A DNA stretch of 64,000 bases from NCBI RefSeq assembly GCF_008973665.1, contig NZ_WACP01000008.1:13752-77751 (forward strand). Reading direction: 5' to 3'. Below, one piece after another: positions 17,018 to 25,113 of this stretch. The position numbers were made by a program, and so were the translations under genes. Source of the stretch: Paenibacillus tengchongensis. Lineage in GTDB: Bacteria > Bacillota > Bacilli > Paenibacillales > Paenibacillaceae. How positions within the stretch are numbered: position 1 is the first letter of the stretch; every line of letters begins with the position of its first letter. The notes beneath the pieces are model-generated. The model searched no databases and was not told the origin of the DNA. It saw only the letters and a list, made by a program, of their open reading frames with translations.

Positions 17018-20014
17018 CTACGCGCTGAAATCGCGCCGCAGCGTGAACAAATCCTTCAGCGCATCGTTGGACAGCTCGGTAATCCAGTTCTCGGAGCCGG
17101 AAATGACATCGTCGCTGAGCTGCTGCTTGCTCTCCAGCATTTCGTCAATCCGCTCCTCCAGTGTGCCGAGCGAAATGAACTTATGCACCTGCACATCCCG
17201 GGTCTGGCCCATGCGGTAAGCGCGGTCCGTGGCCTGATTCTCGACGGCCGGGTTCCACCAGCGGTCGTAGTGGAATACATGATTGGCCGCCGTCAGGTTG
17301 AGGCCGACGCCTCCAGCCTTAAGCGAGAGAATGAACACATTCGGCTGCTCGCGGTCCGGCGGCGTTCCTTCCGGCGGAAGGGGCGTCTGGAACCGCTCGA
17401 TCATCCGGTCGCGGACGCTTTTGCTGGTGCTGCCGTTCAGGTAGAGCACCGGTTCGTCCAGCTCCTGCTCCAGCACAGACTTGAGCATATTGCCCATGCC
17501 GATGTACTGCGTGAAGATCAGGCAGCGCTCGTTCTCCTCGCGCAGCTCGCGGACCATGGCCAGCAGCCGCTCCAGCTTCGCCGAGCGCTCGACCAGGGCG
17601 GTATGGCCCTGGTCAGGCGCAGCCTCAGAAGCGGCCGCCGCATCCTTCGTCAGCAGCGAAGGATGGTCGCACAGCTGCTTCAGAGTGGTCAGCGCCGCAA
17701 GGATCGCTCCCTTGCGCTCAATGCCCTCCAGCTTCTGCATCTGCTCCAGCAGCCCGTTGACATGCTGGTCGTAGAGGGCCGCCTGCTCGGCGGTAAGGTG
17801 GACATAGGTCTTCATCTCGTTCTTGTCGGGAAGATCAAGCTGGATGGCCGGGTCCTTCTTCTTGCGGCGCAGCATGAACGGCTTGACCAGCTTCTGCAGG
17901 TCGGCCGTCCGCTCCGGGTCGCGCTCCTTCTCAATCGCGTTGGCGAAGCGGTTCTGGAACGACTTGGCGCTGCCGAGATAACCGGGGGTGATGAAGTCGT
18001 ATATCGACCACAGCTCGGACAGCTTATTCTCGATCGGCGTCCCGGTCAAGGCGATTCGGTGAAGGGCCGGGAAGCTGCGCACGGCGGCGGACTGCTTCGT
18101 GCCGGCATTCTTGATATTCTGCGCCTCGTCCAGGCAAATCGCCGACCAGGTGAACTGCTTCAGCAGCTCCTGGTCCAGCGCGGCAGTGGCATAAGAGGTC
18201 AGCACTACATCGGCCTGCGATGCCGCGCCGTAGAAATATCCGGCATCCAGCCGCCGGCTGCCGTAATGAAGCATGACGTTCAGGGAGGGCGCGAAGCGCT
18301 GCAGCTCCTTCTGCCAGTTCCCCAGCACCGAGGTCGGGCAGATGATCAGCGTAGGCCAGCCCGGCGGATCGGCCTGCGGCTGCAGCTCCCCGGCAGCCTC
18401 CAGCTCCTTGACGTGCAGCAGATAGGAGATCAGCTGCACCGTCTTGCCGAGGCCCATGTCGTCGGCCAGACAGGCGCCGAGGCCGAGGCGGCGCAGGAAG
18501 GCGAGCCAGGCGAAGCCTTCCTGCTGGTAGCTGCGCAGCTCGGCGCGCAGCCCGGCGGGCGGCGGCAGCTTCGGCAGCTGGCCTTCCCGCCCGAGCTGCC
18601 CGATCAGTCCAAGCAGATGCTCGTTCAGCTCGACTTCAAGCCGGATGCGGGCAGCCTCCTCCTCAGCCTGCAGCGCTGCGGCTTCCCCTTCGGCTTCTTC
18701 GCCGCCGCCCAGCAGATGCAACTGCAGGATATCCTGGAAGGACAAGCCCTGCGACTTGTCCATCCCGGCCATGGCCCGCTGAATCTGGGCCATCAGCGCA
18801 GGGTCGAGCGCGACCCATTGGCCGCGGAACTCCACCAGCCGCTGCCCGCGCGCGGCCAGCTCGGCGAATTCCTCCTCGCTGAGGTCGGCATCGCCGATGG
18901 AGATGCGCCAGTCGAAATCGATCAGCGCATCCAGTCCGAACAGCGAGCGGCCGCCGCGCGTGCCTTCGCCGGTGCCGAGCTTGGCGCGCAGGCGGGGCTT
19001 GCGGCGCCGGGCCGCTTCCCACCAGGCCGGCAGCAGCACCTGCCAGCCGGCATCCAGCAGGCGCCGGCTGTCTTCGGTCAGGAACCGCCAGGCGGCATCG
19101 CCCTCCAGCGGATTCGCCAGCACATCGGCGCCGGAGCCGATGTGGCCTGCCGGCAGGCTCTCGCGCAGCCGCGAGAGCCAACCGTCCGCGCGGTCCAGGA
19201 CGTACGGCGCCCACGCGTCCGGCCAGCGCCCGTACGGCTCGCCGCCCGCCGCGAGCGTGGCCGGGACAAGCGCGGCTTCGTCTCGCTTGTCCTGCAGAAG
19301 CAGCTGCAGCCGCCAGAAGGGCCGGTCCTCATCCGGCTCCTGGAGCTGCAGCACGGGACGGAACGGCGCGGTGTCGGCCTTCCAGCCGATGGACATCAGC
19401 CAGCTCTCTTCGTCCATGCCGGCTGCCGATTCCCCGCTGCGGCTGAACAGCAGCGGAAATTCGCTGCGCAGGTCGGCGGCTTCGGCCTCCGTGCCGTAGA
19501 ACCGCTGGAAGACCGCCGCCGAGAAGGCGGACGCCAGCCCTTTGGCGAAGCCGGGCCGCTCCTGCAGCGCCCGGAGTGCGGCTGCCGCCTCCTCCTGCGG
19601 CTGTACAGCGGCTTCGAGGGCTTTGCGGTCCCAGCTCCACTGCAGCTGGCCCTCGCGGAAGGCGGCAAGGCCGGGCGCATATTGCTTCGCATCCAGCAGC
19701 CCGGCCAGCGTTGGCGCCAGCGAGGCCAGAAGCGCGGCATCGCCCTGCCAGCTCCAGCCGATATGGTGCAAGAGATGCAGCCCGGCGAAGAAAGGAACCA
19801 CCTGCTCGGCGGGGAGCACCACCAGATCGACGCCATCAGCGTTCTGCAGCGTCAGCTCGGTTCCGTAGAAGGATTCCTCATGCCAGGAGAACAGCTTGTG
19901 CTTGAGTTCCATCCCGGGGACATAGTCATTCCGGTCATCCACGCCGTAGATCAGGGCATCGCCGAACTCGCTCAAAGCCAGCTGGATAGTAACATTGTGT
20001 ACATACATGCTCAT
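17018..20014 (-). CDS. SNF2-family DEAD/DEAH-box helicase
   Basis: This 998-residue superfamily 2 translocase has a bacterial SNF2-associated N-terminal region (about 1-470). The ATPase core has Walker A DDMGLGKT (518-525), Walker B DEAQ (629-632) and motif III LTGTPIENKL, and the C-terminal helicase half has RAYRMGQTRDVQVHKF. Such proteins use ATP to remodel nucleic-acid complexes, and the bacterial HepA/RapA and YwqA relatives act on transcription or DNA repair. The gene overlaps the upstream SWIM-protein gene by 4 bp (ATGA), so translation is coupled. The same pairing (ywqA-ywqB) occurs in Bacillus subtilis. The GC-rich coding strand produces a very long antisense frame, which I do not regard as a gene. 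Confidence 0.93.
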   Translation of the reverse strand: MSMYVHNVTIQLALSEFGDALIYGVDDRNDYVPGMELKHKLFSWHEESFYGTELTLQNADGVDLVVLPAEQVVPFFAGLHLLHHIGWSWQGDAALLASLAPTLAGLLDAKQYAPGLAAFREGQLQWSWDRKALEAAVQPQEEAAAALRALQERPGFAKGLASAFSAAVFQRFYGTEAEAADLRSEFPLLFSRSGESAAGMDEESWLMSIGWKADTAPFRPVLQLQEPDEDRPFWRLQLLLQDKRDEAALVPATLAAGGEPYGRWPDAWAPYVLDRADGWLSRLRESLPAGHIGSGADVLANPLEGDAAWRFLTEDSRRLLDAGWQVLLPAWWEAARRRKPRLRAKLGTGEGTRGGRSLFGLDALIDFDWRISIGDADLSEEEFAELAARGQRLVEFRGQWVALDPALMAQIQRAMAGMDKSQGLSFQDILQLHLLGGGEEAEGEAAALQAEEEAARIRLEVELNEHLLGLIGQLGREGQLPKLPPPAGLRAELRSYQQEGFAWLAFLRRLGLGACLADDMGLGKTVQLISYLLHVKELEAAGELQPQADPPGWPTLIICPTSVLGNWQKELQRFAPSLNVMLHYGSRRLDAGYFYGAASQADVVLTSYATAALDQELLKQFTWSAICLDEAQNIKNAGTKQSAAVRSFPALHRIALTGTPIENKLSELWSIYDFITPGYLGSAKSFQNRFANAIEKERDPERTADLQKLVKPFMLRRKKKDPAIQLDLPDKNEMKTYVHLTAEQAALYDQHVNGLLEQMQKLEGIERKGAILAALTTLKQLCDHPSLLTKDAAAASEAAPDQGHTALVERSAKLERLLAMVRELREENERCLIFTQYIGMGNMLKSVLEQELDEPVLYLNGSTSKSVRDRMIERFQTPLPPEGTPPDREQPNVFILSLKAGGVGLNLTAANHVFHYDRWWNPAVENQATDRAYRMGQTRDVQVHKFISLGTLEERIDEMLESKQQLSDDVISGSENWITELSNDALKDLFTLRRDFSA

Positions 20015-21681
20015 GGCAGCAGATTTCCTTTCCGCAGTTCTTCCTGGAACGCCCTCAGCCGGCTATGCCGGCCGGCGAACAGCTCCAGATACTCCTCCCA
20101 GCGCTCCGTGCGCTTCAGCTTCTTGTACAGCTTGGCGAGCCGTTTCAGCAGCTTCACCGCCGCTTTGTAGCTGCTTCTGTTCTTCTCCAGCACCAGGCGT
20201 TCCACGGCCTGATGGTAGAACGGCAGCAGCAGCTCGGGAGCGTTCTTCTCCAGCGGCGCCAGGTCGCTGACCCGGAAATCGCCGGGCCGCCGGCCGGCGG
20301 CAAGCTGGTAATCCATCCATTCGCGCCATTTGCCGTATTCCAGCAGTAAATCCTCATAGATTTCCCGCGACAGCGGCAGCATGCCGGCCAGCGTGTCCCA
20401 CATGCGGGGCTCGGCCGCAGGCTCGCGGCGGACGGCATCCTGCCAATAGGCCGCATATTCGCGCAGATTGTAGATGCGGCTGGTAAACAGCGGCCCAATC
20501 TCCGCAAGCCATTCCACGAGGCGTGGCCACTCCCCGGCTTCGGAGAGCGGGGCGAGGAAGCTGATCAGCTCGGCCGGATACAGGCCGGGCCGCTCGGCGG
20601 CCACTCCCAGGCGTTCCCAGGCTGCGCGGTCCTCGCCGAGCAGAGCATGCATCCGGGCTTCCGCCAGCAGCAGGGAAGGGCGGGACAGTGAAGCGCCCAG
20701 CTGGCTTCCGGCCTCCCGGAGCCTGTCGAGCTCCTCTAGATATAGCTGCGGCGTGCTTGTATTCGGAGAAATCCAGCCGCGCCACAGCTGGTCGTAGCAT
20801 ACGGAGAAATAAGGCTGCTCCCGCGAACGGTCGCGGGATTCGGTCAGCATCTCCCGGCGCAGCAGGTCCAGGGTGTCCATCAGGCGCGGCCATGCCTCCG
20901 GCTCCTCCGCCAGCGGCAGCGGCTGCTGCAGCAGGCCGGTAATGGTCTCCTGCAGCTCGGAAACCGCAAGTGAAGTATAGTATCCGAGTGACGAGTAGCT
21001 GAGGGGGGAAGCAGTGCCCGCGACATGAAGACCGCCGGGCCGCAGCAGCCCTTCCAAGATGAACAGCCGGGCGTGGAGCTGAAACAGCTGCCGGGCGGCG
21101 GGAGCGAGCTGCGGCTCCGCTTCGGCAACAGCCGCCAGTGCTCTTTCCGTATAGGCCGGGTTACGTACGGTGTGGGCCAGCGGCGCCGTCAGCTGGGCCA
21201 GGCATTCCCGCCAGTCGGCCACGCTGCCTTCAGCGATGCGGCCGGACAGTTCATTCAGCCGCTCCTGCCGGAGCACGCGGGCGCCGGCTGCGGAGGGAGG
21301 GGCGAAAGCCGGAGCCTTGGCCCGGGTCAGGACCGCTTTGGCGTTGGCGATCAGGTGAACCGAACGCTCCTGCTTTTCGGCATAAGCCATGAGCGCTGCG
21401 GCCATATGCTTGCACGGGCCCTGCATCGGACAGTCGCAGCGGCTCCGGGACAGATGGTCCAGCTCCAGGACCACGGCATAATCCTCCCGGCCTTCGACCA
21501 GCGCCATCATTTTGACCGGAGAAAACATATTGGGGGCATGTACCCGTTGCTGCTTGTAGTATTGGAATCCCCGTTTGAGGGTCAGATCATCAAAAAGATA
21601 GGCCACGTCCGCAACGAGCTTATCCCACCCGGCATCGTCCATGGCATAGTTTGGCTGCATCACTATCGTGCTCCTGTACAT
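20011..21681 (-). CDS. SWIM zinc-finger protein (YwqB-like)
   Basis: In this 556-residue protein Cys82, Cys84, Cys90 and His92 (CDCPMQGPCKH) form the CxCx(n)CxH SWIM zinc finger, a motif for nucleic-acid or protein binding. The rest is helical and Leu/Glu/Arg-rich, possibly repeat-like, without other motifs I can name. It begins the operon and overlaps the SNF2 helicase start by 4 bp, implying that the two make a complex. SWIM domains are found in or beside bacterial SNF2 ATPases (family knowledge). ATG at 21681 is taken as the start. A later in-frame ATG (residue 8) is possible. Confidence 0.88.
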   Translation of the reverse strand: MYRSTIVMQPNYAMDDAGWDKLVADVAYLFDDLTLKRGFQYYKQQRVHAPNMFSPVKMMALVEGREDYAVVLELDHLSRSRCDCPMQGPCKHMAAALMAYAEKQERSVHLIANAKAVLTRAKAPAFAPPSAAGARVLRQERLNELSGRIAEGSVADWRECLAQLTAPLAHTVRNPAYTERALAAVAEAEPQLAPAARQLFQLHARLFILEGLLRPGGLHVAGTASPLSYSSLGYYTSLAVSELQETITGLLQQPLPLAEEPEAWPRLMDTLDLLRREMLTESRDRSREQPYFSVCYDQLWRGWISPNTSTPQLYLEELDRLREAGSQLGASLSRPSLLLAEARMHALLGEDRAAWERLGVAAERPGLYPAELISFLAPLSEAGEWPRLVEWLAEIGPLFTSRIYNLREYAAYWQDAVRREPAAEPRMWDTLAGMLPLSREIYEDLLLEYGKWREWMDYQLAAGRRPGDFRVSDLAPLEKNAPELLLPFYHQAVERLVLEKNRSSYKAAVKLLKRLAKLYKKLKRTERWEEYLELFAGRHSRLRAFQEELRKGNLLP

Positions 21682-21853
21682 AGTTTCTTAAAATCCATTT
21701 CTTTATTATATCACTTTCGGCACAGCTATCCTGCATTCCCGGCAAACTTCCCTTATTTCGGCAGCGGCCGCTGTCGTAATCTTGCTCTCCTATCCCGCAA
21801 GACTGCCTCGGGAGGAAGCAATCGTTTATACTGGCGGTAAGAGGTGATTTCCG

Positions 21854-22426
21854 ATGGAGCAGATGCTGTTCGAGCATGTCTACAATTCGGTGGTGCGGCG
21901 TGAACCTACGTATGACGGTATCTATTATACCGGTGTGCTGACGACGCGCATTGTCTGCCGGCCTTCCTGCCGGGCGCGGACGCCGAAGGCAAGTAATGTC
22001 ATATTCTACACCTCGCTGGAGGAGGCGCTGCAGGCGGGCTTCCGTCCCTGCAAACGGTGCAGGCCGGAGGAAGGCGGCGCACTCCGTCCCGATGCGCTGC
22101 TGGCGGCGCAGACGGATGAGCTGCTGGAGACGGGGCTGGGGGAGAAATTGACGCTGCGTACGCTGGCAGAGCAGCTCAAAGTGAGCCCTTTCCATCTGCA
22201 GCGGACCTACAAGCAGGTACGGGGCTTGTCCCCCGCCGCCAGGCTGGAGGAGCTGCGGCTGGAGCGCGCCCGTCAGATGCTGGAAGGGACCCGGGTCCCC
22301 GTTGCCGAAATTGCCCGGCAGACCGGAGTGTCCGGCCCTTCACATTTCACTTCATGGTTTGCACGGAAGACCGGTATGACACCGACGGAGTATAGGGACG
22401 AGCAACAAGGGAGGGATCCGTTATGA
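21854..22426 (+). CDS. adaA: AdaA: methylphosphotriester-DNA methyltransferase / AraC activator
   Basis: This 190-residue protein starts behind AAGAGGTGATTTCC. The N-terminal Ada domain has the zinc-binding cysteines 35, 39, 66 and 69 (RIVCRPSC and RPCKRC). Cys35 is the expected acceptor of the methyl group from methylphosphotriesters in DNA. The C-terminal half (about 95-185) is an AraC-type pair of helix-turn-helix motifs. Once methylated, the protein activates its own operon (established for Bacillus AdaA). It overlaps the next gene by 4 bp and leads a three-gene alkylation-repair operon. Confidence 0.95.
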   Translation: MEQMLFEHVYNSVVRREPTYDGIYYTGVLTTRIVCRPSCRARTPKASNVIFYTSLEEALQAGFRPCKRCRPEEGGALRPDALLAAQTDELLETGLGEKLTLRTLAEQLKVSPFHLQRTYKQVRGLSPAARLEELRLERARQMLEGTRVPVAEIARQTGVSGPSHFTSWFARKTGMTPTEYRDEQQGRDPL

Positions 22427-22977
22427 ACAAGACAGTAATCTATCATCATACCCTGACCCTCGGAGGCAGGGGGTGGACTTTGTGGGCTACGGACCGCGGG
22501 TTGATCCGCCTCTCCTATGAGCAGGATCAGGGGCGCTTGCCGGAAGCCTGGCTGAGAACCTATGCCCCCGGAAGCGAATTGCGGGAGGATGCGGCGCTGT
22601 TCAGACACATCGGTGTTGTAGAGCTGCTGCAGGAATATTTCAGCGGCAAGCCGGTCAGCTTTGAAGGATTGCCGCTGGATTTATGGGGGACGCCATTTCA
22701 ATGCGGGGTATGGCGAGGGCTGGCGCAGATTGCCCACGGCGAAATCATCACCTATAAAGAGCTGGCGGCGCGTATCGGCAGACCGCAGGCTGTGCGGGCT
22801 GTAGGCGCGGCCAACGGTCAGAACCCGCTGCCGGTCATTCTGCCCTGCCACCGCGTGATCGGGGCGAACGGGACCCTGACCGGATACCGGGGCGGACTCA
22901 TGCTGAAGCAGGAGCTTCTGGCGCTGGAGGGCATTACGGACGTGGGGGCTGCGGGACATGAACGATTTGCTTTTTGA
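22423..22977 (+). CDS. ogt: O6-methylguanine-DNA methyltransferase (AdaB/Ogt)
   Basis: In this 184-residue suicide repair enzyme the active-site motif PCHRVIG places the acceptor Cys at residue 142. The DNA-binding wing GELAARIG-type sequence (YKELAARIGRPQAVRAVG) lies at 111-128. It transfers methyl groups from O6-methylguanine to itself. It overlaps adaA by 4 bp and alkA by 20 bp, so all three adaptive-response proteins should be made together. It could equally be named adaB. Confidence 0.95.
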   Translation: MNKTVIYHHTLTLGGRGWTLWATDRGLIRLSYEQDQGRLPEAWLRTYAPGSELREDAALFRHIGVVELLQEYFSGKPVSFEGLPLDLWGTPFQCGVWRGLAQIAHGEIITYKELAARIGRPQAVRAVGAANGQNPLPVILPCHRVIGANGTLTGYRGGLMLKQELLALEGITDVGAAGHERFAF

Positions 22978-23863
22978 GCTTGCGGTGCCGGCGCATTTTG
23001 AGCTTGCGGCATGCCTGGAATACATGAACCGTTCGCCGCTGGAATGCCTGTTCCGCCCGGACGCGGAAGGGGTGGAGCGATTGTTCATGATCGAAGGCGA
23101 GCCGCTCTTGATCCGGCTGACAATGCCCGGGGACCCGCCGCGGCGTCTGCGTGCTTCGCTGCTCTACGGCAGCGTGCCGGAGGATGCGGCGCTGGCGGGG
23201 CTTGTCCGCTACATCGTGGAGTGGTTTGACCTGGACCGCGATCTGGCCCCGTTCTACCGGATGGCCCGGGAGGATGAGCTGCTCGCTCCGCTGCTGGCGG
23301 CCAATGACGGACTGCGGATTATCGGTATTCCCGACCTGTTCGAGGCGTTATGCTGGGCGATCCTCGGCCAGCAGGTTAATCTGGCCTTTGCCTACAAGCT
23401 GAAGCAGCAGCTTACAGCCAGGTACGGGCAGTCGCTGGAATGGCAGGGGTACACCTACTACAGCTTCCCAGTGCCGGAGGTCTTCCGGGAGGTAACCGTT
23501 GAAGAATTGTGTGCGCTTCAGCTAACCCGGAACAAAGCGCGCACAGTGCTGGAGGTGGCGGGGCTGATTGGGGGCGGATTACTCAGCCGCGACGAGCTTC
23601 TGGCGCTGCCCGCACCGGAAGCGGCCGAACAGCGGCTGCTGCAGATCCGCGGCATCGGCCCCTGGACCTCGCAATATGTGCGGATGCGCTGCCTGCGCGA
23701 CGCCACCTCTTTCCCGGCCGGGGACGTCGGACTGCAGAATGCGGTCAAGTTCCTCACCGGCATGGACCGCAAGCCTACACCGGCCGAGCTCGTAGACTTG
23801 TCCGCACGCTGGCGCGGCTGGGAGGCGTATGCCACCTTTTACCTATGGCGGGCATTATATTAA
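22958..23863 (+). CDS. alkA: DNA-3-methyladenine glycosylase II (AlkA)
   Basis: In this 301-residue base-excision enzyme the helix-hairpin-helix is LLQIRGIGPWTSQYV (about 227-241) and the catalytic Asp lies at about 256 in FPAGDVGLQ. The length and the N-terminal beta-domain match AlkA rather than the shorter EndoIII family. It removes alkylated bases such as 3-methyladenine. Its ATG lies inside the end of ogt, completing the adaA-ogt-alkA operon. Confidence 0.94.
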   Translation: MNDLLFELAVPAHFELAACLEYMNRSPLECLFRPDAEGVERLFMIEGEPLLIRLTMPGDPPRRLRASLLYGSVPEDAALAGLVRYIVEWFDLDRDLAPFYRMAREDELLAPLLAANDGLRIIGIPDLFEALCWAILGQQVNLAFAYKLKQQLTARYGQSLEWQGYTYYSFPVPEVFREVTVEELCALQLTRNKARTVLEVAGLIGGGLLSRDELLALPAPEAAEQRLLQIRGIGPWTSQYVRMRCLRDATSFPAGDVGLQNAVKFLTGMDRKPTPAELVDLSARWRGWEAYATFYLWRALY

Positions 23864-23937
23864 GAAGGAACGACATCAACTCCGACATAACGGGGATGCT
23901 CTTTTTTAGCATAAACAGTCTTTAGGACCCGTGTTGT

Positions 23938-23967
23938 TGCTTCCGGCAAAAAACCGCTGGAAGCAAC
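23938..23967. repeat. Inverted repeat at the left edge of the AT-rich island
   Basis: TTGCTTCC and GGAAGCAA are separated by about 14 bases that include A6. It may be a terminator for the alkA operon on either strand, or an old junction. It lies where base composition changes sharply. Confidence 0.5.
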
Positions 23968-24062
23968 GGAGAGGGGAAAGCCAGATTTACAAGGAACAAA
24001 AACTATTGGAAGACTGATTAACTAGCCTGTAAACAGAAAATCTCAAGTTGCACCCGATGGTT

Positions 24063-24800
24063 TCATTTTGCAGCTTTTATGAGCTCGTTTCCATGAATGT
24101 CAAGTAATTGGTAAGCTTGTCCTATCATATCTCTATCTTTTCCATACAGATGAGTAGCCTTTTCTCGAATTCCGCTTGTCTGAGTTACAAAATCCATTTG
24201 ATTTACCATAAAATGAGAATTGCATAGCACCACAACTTGTTTGCTGCAAGATATTACTTTTTGTTGAAATATTACGGCTCTGTCTGCTACTTCAGGAGAG
24301 TAAACTGCTGGTATACCATCGGCTGCTTTCATCTCTCTGTGGTCGACGAATACACTTAATTCACCTTTTTTAAAAGAGGAAGAGATACTCGCCAAAGTAG
24401 CGGTCATATAGTCTACGTCTTTGCTGGTGAGCAGCCCCTCTACTTTAAATGATAATATTCTCTGTTCTTTATCCAATTGATAGGAAAAGCGTTTCAAGAA
24501 AGGAATCTTAAAATCCTGTTGCAGATAAGCTGAATTTGTTGATAATTTTTCGTTCGTAAATAAATATTCTATAGAGATATTTAATGCTTTTGCAATCTTT
24601 TCAATATTTATCAGACTCACATTTCGTGAACCACATTCAACACCGCTTATATAAGACCGATCTAGCTCTGCTCGATAAGCCAATTGTTCTTGCGACATTC
24701 CACTTCGTGCACGAAGTTCACGTATTCTCATTCCAAATGCAGTTTGAATACTCAGAATTATCCCCCCCAAAAAAAGAGAAAAATATACTTCCTTTATCAT
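24063..24800 (-). CDS. XRE-type regulator with STAS/SpoIIAA-like C-terminal domain
   Basis: This protein has up to 245 residues. A Cro/C1-type helix-turn-helix (MRIRELRARSGMSQEQLAYR... to ISIEYLF, about residues 24-80) is followed by a 150-residue alpha/beta domain. The pattern FKVEGLLTSKDVDYM...VFVDHREMKAA...VVVLCNSHF resembles SpoIIAA/STAS-like domains; this is my reading by eye. The start is uncertain. ATG at 24800 has GGAG five bases upstream but adds a hydrophobic MIKEVYFSLFLGG segment encoded by a T7G7 tract. ATG at 24731 or a rare start near 24755 would give an ordinary XRE N-terminus. The gene is AT-rich, unlike its neighbours. Confidence 0.78.
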   Translation of the reverse strand: MIKEVYFSLFLGGIILSIQTAFGMRIRELRARSGMSQEQLAYRAELDRSYISGVECGSRNVSLINIEKIAKALNISIEYLFTNEKLSTNSAYLQQDFKIPFLKRFSYQLDKEQRILSFKVEGLLTSKDVDYMTATLASISSSFKKGELSVFVDHREMKAADGIPAVYSPEVADRAVIFQQKVISCSKQVVVLCNSHFMVNQMDFVTQTSGIREKATHLYGKDRDMIGQAYQLLDIHGNELIKAAK

Positions 24801-25113
24801 ATCGGCTCCGTGATTCTCTAGTTATAGATATTGTCACATCTTGTGGAAATATGTTACTCATAGTCCGTAGAGATTGAAGGTACTATTGAATAGACTTGTA
24901 GAAGGGATTAGCCATTAACCTGCATGAAAGCTCAGGATGTTGTCATTAACGCTAAATAGTACGAAGGTGGTGATAGATGGTCAAATAAAAAATTATCGCA
25001 GGATCAATGATTCTAATACAAAATATTGGTATTTAAGTAACTCTATTCAAACTCATTTTAGGTTGGCTTTTATGGTAGATGAGATACATTTAAATTGTAA
25101 AGTGGTGAACGAT
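24801..25113. other. AT-rich intergenic region with a three-codon frame
   Basis: Between the divergent regulator and secreted-protein genes there is no ordinary gene. AAGGTGGTGATAG at 24963 is a near-ideal ribosome binding site for ATG GTC AAA TAA at 24977. This may be a tiny leader frame or the relic of a lost start. The frame of the downstream gene is open from 24937, so a longer N-terminus is formally possible. Confidence 0.4.

Noticed and set aside
17183..20170. 995-codon open frame on the plus strand opposite the SNF2 helicase
   Set aside because: It is antisense to a helicase with all motifs, is rich in Arg, Gln and Leu, and has no recognisable domain; long antisense frames are expected in GC-rich genes.
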